From: Sphingopyxis terrae subsp. terrae NBRC 15098
GTDB lineage: Bacteria > Pseudomonadota > Alphaproteobacteria > Sphingomonadales > Sphingomonadaceae
Length of the DNA: 64,000 nt
Reading direction: 5' to 3'
NCBI RefSeq assembly: GCF_001610975.1
Contig: NZ_CP013342.1
Location: 3,605,001-3,669,000, forward strand
The position numbers and the translations under genes were made by a program. Shown piece by piece: positions 1 through 9,226 of this stretch; position 1 is the first letter of the stretch, and the number at the start of each line of letters is the position of its first letter. Under the pieces are notes generated by a model. The model saw only the letters and a program-made list of their open reading frames with translations. It did not search any database and was not told the DNA's origin.

Positions 1-97
1 CCGCCACCGCCCCGACGCCCATCAGCGCGCCGAAGTCGCGGCGCCGCACGGGCAGACCGGCACGGTCAAGGTCGGCTTCGGTAAATTCATCGCACAT
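1..97 (-). CDS. Dienelactone hydrolase family protein, N-terminal fragment
   Basis: Only the first 32 or so codons are in the window; the gene runs off the left edge. The N-terminus reads MCDEFTEADLDRAGLPV and is followed by an RRRDFGALMG stretch like a twin-arginine signal. That opening (MCDE, a short acidic helix, then a twin-arginine-like segment) is what I recall for exported dienelactone hydrolase family proteins of sphingomonads, so the name rests on the N-terminus alone. The ATG is preceded by a good GAGGAGAG ribosome site. The catalytic Cys/Asp/His triad would lie outside the window and cannot be checked. Confidence 0.5.
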   Translation of the reverse strand, partial: MCDEFTEADLDRAGLPVRRRDFGALMGVGAVA

Positions 98-232
98 CGC
101 ATCTCTCCTCGGGTGGGGTGGGCCGTGAGAAACGGCAGGAAACCGCCGCTCGTCACGCGCGATCAGGGTTCGCGCGGACGGATCGCCGGGTTACCCGCAG
201 CCTAACCGGCCTTTCCCTTGCAGGACAGCAAT

Positions 233-904
233 TTATGCGGTGGCTGCAATCGGCAGGCGGTGCAGCGTGGCGAAGTCCTCCGCAACATGGTGGACGCCAA
301 CGGCGCGCAGCATCGCGCCATGCGCGCCGCGATCGACGATATGCCCGGCGCCGCAAAAGCCAACGACTGTCATCCCCGCGGCAAGCGCCGCCTGCGCGCC
401 CGTCGGCGAATCCTCGATCGCCAGACAGGCGGCGGGATCGGCGCCGATACCCTTCGCCGCCGCCAGATAGATGTCGGGATGCGGCTTGCCGCGATCCCAG
501 CCGTCGGCGCTGTAGACGTGCCGGCCGAAATGATGCGCAAGCCCGAAGCGGTCGAGCGACATGGCGATATAGGCAGGGCTGCTCGACGAGGCGATCGCGC
601 GCGGCCGGTCGCCCAGCGTCGCCAGAAACTCGGGCGCGCCCGGCACCGGCGCAAAGCCCTCGGCAAAGCGCTCGCGCGCCCGCGCCCGGTGCTGCTCGCG
701 AAAATCAGGTGGCAGCGGCCCGCCGAGCCGCACCTCGATCCGCCGCTGCGTCTCCTGCCAATTATGGCCGTAATAGTCGCGCAGACACTCGTCATAGCTC
801 GTCGGCAGGCCGATCGCGGTCAGGCTTTCGGCAAGCGTCGTGTTGGCGCGCACCTCGCTGTCGGCGATGACGCCGTCGAAATCGAAAATGATGGCGGTGG
901 GCAT
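233..904 (-). CDS. HAD-superfamily phosphatase (beta-phosphoglucomutase / sugar-phosphatase-like)
   Basis: A 223-residue HAD hydrolase predicted to remove phosphate from a small phosphorylated metabolite in the cytoplasm; the substrate cannot be told from sequence. Motif I is FDFDGVIADSE, with the nucleophile Asp8 and general acid Asp10. A helical cap follows, then ASSSSP as motif II, GKPHPD with the conserved lysine as motif III, and AIEDSPTG as motif IV. I chose the ATG giving MPTAIIFDFDG because it puts the core beta strand right at the N-terminus; an upstream GTG would add ten residues unlike the family. It diverges from the small gene at 967. Confidence 0.8.
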   Translation of the reverse strand: MPTAIIFDFDGVIADSEVRANTTLAESLTAIGLPTSYDECLRDYYGHNWQETQRRIEVRLGGPLPPDFREQHRARARERFAEGFAPVPGAPEFLATLGDRPRAIASSSSPAYIAMSLDRFGLAHHFGRHVYSADGWDRGKPHPDIYLAAAKGIGADPAACLAIEDSPTGAQAALAAGMTVVGFCGAGHIVDRGAHGAMLRAVGVHHVAEDFATLHRLPIAATA

Positions 905-966
905 TACGCGAAACTCATTATCTTCATACTTCACCGACAGAGCGGCCGGGGTCAGGAGACACAGTC

Positions 967-1155
967 ATGAAATTCATTACCCTGAAATCGCGCGGCGGCG
1001 ACTATCTCCTCGTTGCCGAAAATGTCGCCTGGCTTCGCGACTATGAAAATGGCCAGACGCAGGTCGGTATGGTCGGCGGTGCGCCGCTTCTGGTCGCCGG
1101 CAAGATCGACGACATTGCGGCGTCGATCCTGGCGCAAGCGAACGCGGCGGAGTGA
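967..1155 (+). CDS. Small conserved-looking hypothetical protein (62 aa)
   Basis: A 62-residue soluble protein with no signal peptide or membrane segment. It starts with ATG after a clear CAGGAG ribosome site, and its codon use matches the neighbours, so it is probably real. The pattern is a strand (MKFITLKSRGG), a central WLRDYENGQTQVGM segment and a C-terminal helix. This weakly recalls the small beta-rich FlbD-like fold (I-x-L-x-x-x-G-G-x-x-x-L), but that is only a visual resemblance. Function unknown. It is convergent with the GFA gene. Confidence 0.6.
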   Translation: MKFITLKSRGGDYLLVAENVAWLRDYENGQTQVGMVGGAPLLVAGKIDDIAASILAQANAAE

Positions 1156-1165
1156 ACCACCGGCC

Positions 1166-1575
1166 TCAAGGCATCACCGCGGCATCGCGCGCATAGCCCC
1201 ACGCCCCCTCGCCGGACCAGCCGCGCCCGTCGGGATAGACGAGCTTCAACCCGCTGAGCCGGTCGGGCGCGAACAGCCGCATGTTGACCCCCATCAGATC
1301 GACCGCGCCGCCCATCCGCTCGATCAGCCCTGCGGTCGCCGACCAATGCGTCGAACAGCCGCAGGTCGTACAGAAATGCAGATCCGAATTGGGGTTCACC
1401 CGGTCGGCGCGATTATAGGTCCGCGTTTCGCCCTCGATCGCGACGTCCTTCGGCGAATAATAGGCCCAGAGGATGCCGTGCGAAAGGCAGAGCGAGCAAT
1501 TGCACTCGGCCACCTCTTCGGGCGCCTTGGCAAGACGCACCGAGACGGCGCCGCAATGGCAGGTCGTGTTCCAGG

Positions 1576-1579
<4 letters not shown>
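1166..1579 (-). CDS. GFA (glutathione-dependent formaldehyde-activating-like) zinc protein
   Basis: A 137-residue protein of the GFA/CENP-V fold. The zinc-binding cysteines are all visible: C7 and C9 in TCHCGAVS, C26, C28 and C31 in CNCSLC, and C70 and C73 in CTTCG. Family members bind two zinc ions. Some were proposed to act on S-hydroxymethylglutathione, but for most paralogs the substrate is unknown. It starts at a GTG that overlaps the glmS stop as GTGA, so it is the last gene of the glmS transcript and is probably translationally coupled to it. No functional link to amino-sugar synthesis is evident. Confidence 0.85.
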
Positions 1580-3399
<1,820 letters not shown>

Positions 3400-3414
3400 G
3401 GGGATTCTTTCTGC

Positions 3415-3783
3415 TTAGCGAATTTGAGGGACGCGAATACCCGGCATATTTGCCGGGAAATCCTTGACATTTCGGGTCACGAGGATGCGATGATTAACCT
3501 GCGCCGACGCCAGGATCATGGCATCGGCAAGCTTCAGGCGCGGACGCTCCCTGCGCAAAGCAGCCGCATGTGCCGCGATGCGCGTATCGACTTCATCGAT
3601 CGAAAAGCCGCCCAGAAAATTTTCGATGATCTTGAGCGTGCCGCCGGGCTCTTTCGACAACACCTCGATCCATGTGATGCGGCTGATCCAGGGACGGTCG
3701 ACGCGCGCAATTTCCGCATGCGCAATCCGGTCCCCGGTCAGCGCATCGATCAGGATGTTGCTGTCGAATGAGTAGCCGCTCAC
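3415..3783 (-). CDS. PIN-domain ribonuclease toxin (VapC type)
   Basis: A 122-residue single-domain PIN protein, the usual size for a VapC toxin, which typically cleaves tRNA or other RNA with Mg2+. The acidic site is complete: Asp7 in FDSNILID, Glu40 in TWIEVLSKE, Asp87 in LADAMILASA, and N105/D108 in TRNVKDF. The ATG overlaps the antitoxin stop as ATGA, so the toxin is coupled to the antitoxin. It stops 15 bases before glmS. With all catalytic residues present I see no sign of decay. Confidence 0.85.
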   Translation of the reverse strand: MSGYSFDSNILIDALTGDRIAHAEIARVDRPWISRITWIEVLSKEPGGTLKIIENFLGGFSIDEVDTRIAAHAAALRRERPRLKLADAMILASAQVNHRILVTRNVKDFPANMPGIRVPQIR

Positions 3784-4166
3784 TTTTTCTTCTGCTTGCG
3801 CGAAGGCTTCTTGCCCGACTTTCGGGGCGCCTTCATTTCAAGGTAACGCTGACGCTCCCGGCCATCATCCTCGTCGAACAAATCGGGGAATTCAGCCTTC
3901 ACTTCCTCATAATCATCGTCCCACGGACGAGTCCAGGATGCCCGCTCGCGACGCTGCCATTCAACGGCGTCGCCGATGTCATCCCGATCATTCCATGCGC
4001 CGAAGGCCTGATCGAGCCAATGCTTCGAACCGGCATCGTGCGATTGCGCCTTATAGGTGGCCACGACATCGCGGAGAATCGACGCGCGCGACTTGCCCTG
4101 CTCGGTCGCAAGCTGGTCGAGCCACTTGATGTCCTCATCGGGCAGGTCGGCAAGTATCCGCGTCAT
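3780..4166 (-). CDS. Ribbon-helix-helix antitoxin partner of the PIN toxin
   Basis: A 128-residue protein whose first 45 residues (MTRILADLPDEDIKWLDQLA, then KSRASILRDVVATY) fit a ribbon-helix-helix DNA-binding domain. The remaining part is acidic and tryptophan-rich (WNDRDDIGDAVEW, WDDDYEE) and probably wraps the PIN toxin. The C-terminus ends in a lysine-rich tail, KSGKKPSRKQKKK, which is unusual. The start codon has no ribosome site: the upstream bases are entirely the TGATATCA operator-like repeats, so the mRNA may be leaderless. The predicted role is to neutralise the toxin and repress its own promoter. Confidence 0.8.
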   Translation of the reverse strand: MTRILADLPDEDIKWLDQLATEQGKSRASILRDVVATYKAQSHDAGSKHWLDQAFGAWNDRDDIGDAVEWQRRERASWTRPWDDDYEEVKAEFPDLFDEDDGRERQRYLEMKAPRKSGKKPSRKQKKK

Positions 4167-4195
4167 TGATATACTGATATCATATCATGATATCA
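4167..4195. promoter_or_regulatory. Operator-like palindromes upstream of the toxin-antitoxin pair
   Basis: Two perfect copies of the 8-base palindrome TGATATCA lie at 4175-4182 and 4188-4195, 13 bases apart. Half copies sit at 4167-4172 (TGATAT) and 4182-4187 (ATATCA). The tract is strikingly AT-rich for this genome and abuts the antitoxin start codon. Repeated short palindromes are typical targets of ribbon-helix-helix antitoxins, so this is probably the autoregulatory operator and may overlap the promoter. Confidence 0.6.
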
Positions 4196-4204
4196 TGTCA
4201 ATCC

Positions 4205-4519
4205 TCACGCGCGCCCGAAATTGCGGTCGACGAAGGTCATTGCAAATTGCACCGGATCGGCAGGGCGGCCGTGCGCGGCAGCGAATTTGACGCGGCCGTC
4301 GTCCCAAATCTTGCGGATCTGCGCCGCAAGGTCGGGCGCGAATTTCATCTGCTGCGCAACCATCTCCTGCCAGCTTCCGGCAAGGCCCAGGCTGTGGCGC
4401 AGCGTCGGTTCCATCGCCGCACAATAGCTGCGCGTCGGCTCGTCGAGATGCCCGATCGCGTCGAGCACCCAGGCGTCGACATAACGCAGGAAGGGCTTGT
4501 CTTCGTAACGGTCGCTCAT
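4205..4519 (-). CDS. Hypothetical protein (104 aa) coupled to glmU
   Basis: A 104-residue soluble, helical protein with no recognised domain. It starts MSDRYEDKPFLRYVDAWVLDAIG and contains tryptophan-rich helices ending in DPVQFAMTFVDRNFGRA. Its ATG overlaps the glmU stop as ATGA, so it is translationally coupled to glmU. Codon use is typical of the genome and the gene looks real. I recognise no function; coupling to glmU only suggests co-expression. Confidence 0.65.
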   Translation of the reverse strand: MSDRYEDKPFLRYVDAWVLDAIGHLDEPTRSYCAAMEPTLRHSLGLAGSWQEMVAQQMKFAPDLAAQIRKIWDDGRVKFAAAHGRPADPVQFAMTFVDRNFGRA

Positions 4520-5871
4520 GCCTTTTTCTCCGCCGCCTTCTTCTTGCGCATCGCGTCGTGGAAGCGGTCGGCCCAGCCGGGCTTTACCGACTGTTCGGCG
4601 CGGACAATGCGCAGCTCGCCATCCATCACGTCGCGCGTCACGGTGCTGCCCGCCGCGACGATCGCGTCGGCGCCGATCTTCACCGGCGCGACCAGCGCGC
4701 TGTTCGACCCGATGAAGGCGCGTTCGCCGATCACCGTCTGATATTTGAAATAGCCGTCGTAATTGCAGGTGATTGTGCCCGCGCCGATGTTAGCGCCCGC
4801 CCCCACCGTCGCATCGCCGATATAGCTGAGGTGGTTCGCCTTCGCGCCCCTGCCGAGCACCGCCTTTTTCACCTCGACGAAATTGCCGACCTTCGCCTTG
4901 TCTTCCAGCACCGCGCCGGGGCGCAGCCGGGCATAGGGGCCGACCTCGCACCCCGCGCCGATACTCGCGCCCTCGATATGGCTGAAGGCGCGGATCGTCG
5001 CGCCGTCGGCGACGCGGACGCCGGGGCCGAAGACGATATTGGGCTCGACCGTCACGTCGCGGCCGATTTCGGTGTCCCAGCTGAACCAGACGGTTTCGGG
5101 CGCACGCAGTGACGCGCCGCCCGCCATCGCCTCCTCGCGCTTGAACGCCTGCCACTGCGCCTCGGCAGCGGCGAGTTCGGCGCGGCTGTTGATCCCCGCG
5201 ACGTCGGCAGCGTCTGTCCTGACCACGGCGCAGTGCCGACCGTCGGCATTGGCGATATTCACGATATCGACGAGATAATATTCCTTCGCCGCGTTGTCGT
5301 CGGTTACGCGTGCGAGCAGCGCGAATAGATCGGCCGCCTTTGCCGCCATCAGTCCCGAATTGCAGAGGCGTACCGCGCGTTCGGCCTCGCTCGCGTCCTT
5401 GTGCTCGACCATTTTCACGACGCGATCGCCATCGGTGATCACGCGGCCATATTGCAGCGCATCATCAGGCTCGAACGCGAGGACGACGACTGCGGGCGCA
5501 TCGGCAGCGTTCAGACGGTCGACCATTGCCTGCATTGTCGCGCTGGGCACAAAAGGCACATCGCCATAAAGGATCAACACATCGCCGGCGAAGCCCGCAA
5601 GCGCACCTTGCGCCTGCTGCACCGCGTGCCCCGTGCCGAGCTGCGGCTCCTGCACCGCCAGCGCCGCGCTGCCCGCGAGTGCCGCCTCGATCTGGTCGGC
5701 CTTGTCGCCGACGACGACGACCTTCTTCGCGGGCGCCAGCGCGTCGACCGCGGCCATCAGATGCATCAGCATCGGCCGCCCGGCAATGGGGTGCAGCACT
5801 TTGTGGAGATCGGACTTCATGCGGGTGCCCTTGCCCGCGGCAAGGATGACGGCGGCGATGGAATTGCTCAT
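4516..5871 (-). CDS. glmU: Bifunctional UDP-GlcNAc pyrophosphorylase / glucosamine-1-phosphate N-acetyltransferase
   Basis: Two-domain cytoplasmic enzyme that acetylates glucosamine-1-phosphate and then couples it to UTP, giving UDP-GlcNAc. The N-terminal uridyltransferase has the signature LAAGKGTRMKSDLHKVLHPI. From about residue 240 a left-handed beta-helix of hexapeptide repeats carries the acetyltransferase, with VEVKKAVLGRGAKANHLSYIGDA and GAGTITCNYDGYFKYQT. The 451 residues are the normal size. I chose the start MSNSIAAVIL; an ATG four codons upstream (5883) is possible and neither has a strong ribosome site. It works in the same pathway as GlmS but is separated from it by a toxin-antitoxin pair. 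It diverges from gph. Confidence 0.95.
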   Translation of the reverse strand: MSNSIAAVILAAGKGTRMKSDLHKVLHPIAGRPMLMHLMAAVDALAPAKKVVVVGDKADQIEAALAGSAALAVQEPQLGTGHAVQQAQGALAGFAGDVLILYGDVPFVPSATMQAMVDRLNAADAPAVVVLAFEPDDALQYGRVITDGDRVVKMVEHKDASEAERAVRLCNSGLMAAKAADLFALLARVTDDNAAKEYYLVDIVNIANADGRHCAVVRTDAADVAGINSRAELAAAEAQWQAFKREEAMAGGASLRAPETVWFSWDTEIGRDVTVEPNIVFGPGVRVADGATIRAFSHIEGASIGAGCEVGPYARLRPGAVLEDKAKVGNFVEVKKAVLGRGAKANHLSYIGDATVGAGANIGAGTITCNYDGYFKYQTVIGERAFIGSNSALVAPVKIGADAIVAAGSTVTRDVMDGELRIVRAEQSVKPGWADRFHDAMRKKKAAEKKA

Positions 5872-5931
5872 GCCGCGTGCCATGCCAGCAAATCATTGCG
5901 GTTTCCAGAGCGAGCGGCCATGCGGACCGGC

Positions 5932-6594
5932 ATGAGCGACTTTCCCTTCCGCATCGTCGGCTTCGATCTCGACGGCACGTTGATCGACACCGCGGGCGAC
6001 CTGACCGCCGCGGTGAACCATGCGCTGGCGCGGATAGACCGCGCGCCGCTTGCCGAAACAATGGTGCGGCCGATGATCGGGCTCGGCGCGCGTCACATGC
6101 TCGAACAGGGGCTGATCGCGACCGGCGGCGTTCCGGCGGAGGATTTCGATCGCTTGCTCGGCGAACTTCTTGCCTATTACGAAGCGCATATCGCGATCGA
6201 GAGCCGCCCCTACCCCGGTCTGATCGCGGCGCTCGACGCGCTCGAGGCGCGCGGGGTGCGCTGCGCGGTGGCGACCAACAAGGCCGAACATATGGCGCGC
6301 AAGCTGCTCGGCGAACTGGAACTGGCGGATCGCATGGCTGCGATCGTCGGCGGCGACACGCTCAGCGTCCGCAAGCCCGCGCCCGACCCCATCATCGCGA
6401 TGATCGAGCGGAGCGGCGGCGGGCGAACCGCCTTCGTCGGAGATTCAATCTATGACGTCATGGCGGCGCGCGCCGCCGGGGTGCCCAGCGTCGCGGTGCG
6501 TTTCGGCTTTCTCGATCGCCCCGCCGAAGCCTTGGGCGCCGACCATCTGATCGGCCATTATGACGAGCTTCTGCCGCTGCTAGCGGGACTCTAG
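5932..6594 (+). CDS. gph: Phosphoglycolate phosphatase
   Basis: A 220-residue HAD phosphatase predicted to dephosphorylate 2-phosphoglycolate, a by-product of DNA repair and metabolism. Motif I is GFDLDGTLIDTAGDL with catalytic Asp12 and Asp14. The cap domain follows, then VATNKAEHMARKLL (motif II), RKPAPDPI (motif III lysine) and FVGDSIYDVMAARAAGV (motif IV). The DTAGDL extension after motif I is typical of Gph. I prefer the ATG at 5932; an in-frame ATG at 5920 is possible and has a GAGCGAG stretch upstream. It is divergent from glmU and convergent with the nucleotidyltransferase, whose stop codon it overlaps by four bases. Confidence 0.85.
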   Translation: MSDFPFRIVGFDLDGTLIDTAGDLTAAVNHALARIDRAPLAETMVRPMIGLGARHMLEQGLIATGGVPAEDFDRLLGELLAYYEAHIAIESRPYPGLIAALDALEARGVRCAVATNKAEHMARKLLGELELADRMAAIVGGDTLSVRKPAPDPIIAMIERSGGGRTAFVGDSIYDVMAARAAGVPSVAVRFGFLDRPAEALGADHLIGHYDELLPLLAGL

Positions 6595-7604
6595 CTCTTC
6601 CGCCACTTCGTCCAAAGGTGCTTCGCCAGCAGCACCGGCGACATGCGCAGCCAGTGCGAGCGGATGTAGAAAGCCTGTTGCAACGCGAAATTCGTGGGTC
6701 GCCCCCAATCGTCGCGCGCGAGCAGGCGGCGGACGAACCAGCCATCGCCCGGCTCGCGCCGGTCCCAGCCGGGCGGCAGCGCCGCACCATAAAGATCGCG
6801 CGCCAGCCGGGCGGCGCGCTGCACCGGCGCGCGCAGTCCATGAAGCGCGGCGCGCGCTTCGAGCTTAGCCCAGAAATCCGCATCGGCGGCCGCGAAGTCG
6901 CGCGTCAGGCAATGGAAATCCCACAGATTGCGCAGGCCGCCCTGCAAGTCGCCGTCGGCGAGCAGATGCGCGGCGCAGTGGCACGCCATGTCGCTCGGAC
7001 ACAGCACGGCAAAACCGCCATCGACCAAGACTGCATCGCCGATCATCGCCAGCGCATCGGGCGTCACCCGGTGCGTGCGCGGCAATATCGTGTGGTGGAC
7101 GTCGATCATCCGGTCTCGGCCCGAGTGGATCAAGGGCGGCAACTCGTGCATATGCTCGCGGTAATAGGCGTCGTCATAGGGATCGGGCTTCACCCATTCC
7201 CAGCCGGCCTCGATCAACTCGTTTTCGGCGCGGCCGATGTCGTGCCAGCCGACCAAAATGTCGAGGTCGCCGATCTGGCGCCCCTCGGCGCAAGACAGGC
7301 CCGCCGCCGCATATGCGGTGCCCTTCAGCAGCACGAACGCGATCCCTTCGGGCGCGAGCGCGCGGCGCGTCATCTCGGCCTCCCACAGCGCCTGCGCCCG
7401 CGCGACCGCGGCGGCGGCGCGCTGGTCGGCAAGCAGCGCCGCGACGGGCGGCGGCAGCGCCGCATCCGCAAGCCGGTGGGCGAGCGTCGCGAGCAGCGCC
7501 TCGGCGCGCGCGGCGCCGATCACTCCGTCCCAGTCGCGCGGCGCTAGGCCGTCCGCATCGCGCCGCCCCGCGAGCAGATCGATCAGCGTGCGCACCGCGC
7601 TCAT
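6591..7604 (-). CDS. Nucleotidyltransferase family protein (NTP_transf_5-like) of a PqqD/HprK-like cassette
   Basis: A 337-residue protein with a minimal nucleotidyltransferase core: FVLLKGTAYAAAG, then RQIGDLDILVGWHDI supplying the paired catalytic aspartates, and MIDVHHTILPR as a further conserved stretch. These features fit the family I know as NTP_transf_5 (PF14907). Relatives sit in lasso-peptide clusters (paeninodin) next to HprK-like kinases, where they modify the peptide. Here it is the third gene of a coupled set: its ATG overlaps the kinase stop as ATGA. The substrate is unknown and no precursor peptide is visible nearby. Confidence 0.75.
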   Translation of the reverse strand: MSAVRTLIDLLAGRRDADGLAPRDWDGVIGAARAEALLATLAHRLADAALPPPVAALLADQRAAAAVARAQALWEAEMTRRALAPEGIAFVLLKGTAYAAAGLSCAEGRQIGDLDILVGWHDIGRAENELIEAGWEWVKPDPYDDAYYREHMHELPPLIHSGRDRMIDVHHTILPRTHRVTPDALAMIGDAVLVDGGFAVLCPSDMACHCAAHLLADGDLQGGLRNLWDFHCLTRDFAAADADFWAKLEARAALHGLRAPVQRAARLARDLYGAALPPGWDRREPGDGWFVRRLLARDDWGRPTNFALQQAFYIRSHWLRMSPVLLAKHLWTKWRKS

Positions 7605-8467
7605 CGCGCTGCCTCCGTCCATAATTGCTCGACCAGCGCCATGCCGGCCGCGCTGTCGGGATAGCTGATGCCGAAAGCGGGGGTCTCGCGGACCAGCCGC
7701 GCCAGTGCGGCAAAGCCCGCCTCGCCGAGCGCGACATAGTTCGTCGATGCTTCGGTCAGGCGGACGAACACCTCGCCCGGCGCCATCGGCTCGATCGCCG
7801 CCGTGCCGCCGAAGCGCGGAAACAGGATCAGCGCGGGCCGGGCCGGTTCGTGCATCGCTGCGATCGCATCGGCGCGCGGGATCAGATGGCGGATATCGCC
7901 CTTCGGCGTTCCGGCAAGCAGCGGGCCGAGCCGTGCGGGGTCGACGCGCACCGCCATTTCGGCGATCGCCGCATTCTTCAGGCTTACGGCGCGCGGAAAG
8001 CCCAGCGCATCGCCGCTTGCGGGTTCGATCAGCGTGAATTCGTCGCCCATCAGCCGCCACGCGCCCTCGCCGAGCAGCGCCGCGAGCGTCGATTTCCCCG
8101 ACCCCGATTCGCCCGACAGGATCACCGCTCGCCCGGCGCGCACCACTGCGCTCGCGTGGAGCAACATGTGCCGCCGCCAGCCGAGCGCGACCTGCAAATT
8201 CATCCCCATTTCGGCGGCCAGCAAGCCCATCGACAGCGGCAGCGGCAGAGCGTCAGGAACGATAAAATCGCCGCCGATATGCACCGACGGGCGCAGCCAG
8301 CGGCGCCACGGGCGCGCGGCGAACAGCCGCACCGTCGCATCGGCGGGGCGCGCCCTGTCCTTGGGATAGCCCGCATAAAGGCGGTCGAGCGCCTCGATCG
8401 GCGCGCGCCAGTCGCTGCCGATGCGAAACTGGACCGGCCCTACCGCGATGCGCGTGCTGTGCCTCAC
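7601..8467 (-). CDS. HprK-related kinase A
   Basis: A 288-residue protein related to HPr(Ser) kinase. The core has HASAVVRAGRAVILSGESGSGKSTL, with the P-loop at about residues 119-127, then WRLMGDEFTLIEP, the Walker B-like acidic strand. The first 100 residues replace the usual HPr kinase N-terminal domain. Relatives with a PqqD partner are classed as the HprK-related kinase A family (the HPr-rel-A system in TIGRFAMs as I recall). A serine in a peptide or protein is the expected phosphate acceptor, but no target is known. The start overlaps the PqqD-like stop by four bases, and the stop overlaps the nucleotidyltransferase start. Confidence 0.8.
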   Translation of the reverse strand: MRHSTRIAVGPVQFRIGSDWRAPIEALDRLYAGYPKDRARPADATVRLFAARPWRRWLRPSVHIGGDFIVPDALPLPLSMGLLAAEMGMNLQVALGWRRHMLLHASAVVRAGRAVILSGESGSGKSTLAALLGEGAWRLMGDEFTLIEPASGDALGFPRAVSLKNAAIAEMAVRVDPARLGPLLAGTPKGDIRHLIPRADAIAAMHEPARPALILFPRFGGTAAIEPMAPGEVFVRLTEASTNYVALGEAGFAALARLVRETPAFGISYPDSAAGMALVEQLWTEAAR

Positions 8468-8751
8468 GCCGGCGCCACCAGCCCCAGCGCCGCAAGCTCG
8501 GCGAGCCGCTCGCGCAAGGCCGCCGCGATATCGGCGCCGCCCGCGTCCCCCAGGTCGAACATGGCGGCAAGCCGCTCCGCCAGCGCGCCCGCATCGCAGG
8601 GCGTATCGCCCATTGCGGCAATTATTTCGGGCATGGGCGCGACGACAAGGTGCGTCTGCATCGATCGCCGGTCGAAGATCGCGGTCAGGTCGCCAAGCGG
8701 CTCGATACGCAGCGCGCCGGCTTCGGGGGCACGATAAAGCCTATCCGCCAT
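8464..8751 (-). CDS. PqqD-family peptide chaperone of the HPr-rel-A system
   Basis: A 95-residue protein with the small PqqD-like fold, also known as the RiPP recognition element, which normally holds a leader peptide for a modifying enzyme. The pattern is a short N-terminal beta region (YRAPEAGALRIEPLGDLTAIFDRRSMQTHLV) and a helical C-terminal half ending LAELAALGLVAPA. The family assignment leans on gene order as well as sequence: it directly precedes and overlaps an HprK-like kinase and then a nucleotidyltransferase. Its start lies 11 bases inside the end of the marR gene. Confidence 0.7.
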   Translation of the reverse strand: MADRLYRAPEAGALRIEPLGDLTAIFDRRSMQTHLVVAPMPEIIAAMGDTPCDAGALAERLAAMFDLGDAGGADIAAALRERLAELAALGLVAPA

Positions 8752-9190
8752 AATCTTCCGCGGCGCTCGTCAGCTTGGCGAGGATCGCCATCAGCGCGGC
8801 GCGCTCGCCCGCGTCCAGCGCCGCCTCCAGCTTCGCCTCGCTGGCGAGCGCAGCGGGCACGATCGCGTCATAGAGCGAGCGGCCCTCCGCGGTCAGTTCC
8901 AGATGGTGCGAGCGTCCGTCGGCCTCGTGCGCCTGGCGCGCGATAAGCTGGCGGTCGGCCAGCGCCTTGGCGGCGCGATTGACCGTCACCTTGTCCATCC
9001 GCGTCGCGGCGACCAGTTCGCGCTGGGTCAGCGGTCGCCCTTCGCCGAGCACCGCCATCAGTCGCCATTCGGGGATCTTCAGGCCGAAGCGGCTCTGATA
9101 TTCGGCGGCAATCCGGCTCGATACCGCGTTCGACGCAATCGACAGCCGATAGGGCAGAAATTCCCCGAGATTGAGTGTCTTCGCCGCCAT
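8741..9190 (-). CDS. MarR-family transcriptional regulator
   Basis: A 149-residue winged-helix regulator. It contains IPEWRLMAVLGEGRPLTQRELVAATRMDKVTVNRAAKALADRQL as the helix-turn-helix, and AHEADGRSHHLELTAEGR as the wing with the usual D-x-R motif. MarR proteins bind palindromes as dimers and respond to small ligands. The ATG follows a good AAGGATAGGGG ribosome site. The gene overlaps the PqqD-like gene by 11 bases and lies 36 bases after the TonB receptor, so it probably belongs to the cassette and may control it. Confidence 0.85.
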   Translation of the reverse strand: MAAKTLNLGEFLPYRLSIASNAVSSRIAAEYQSRFGLKIPEWRLMAVLGEGRPLTQRELVAATRMDKVTVNRAAKALADRQLIARQAHEADGRSHHLELTAEGRSLYDAIVPAALASEAKLEAALDAGERAALMAILAKLTSAAEDYGG

Positions 9191-9226
9191 GCCCCTATCC
9201 TTATCGCCTCTGCGCCGCCTGCGAAA

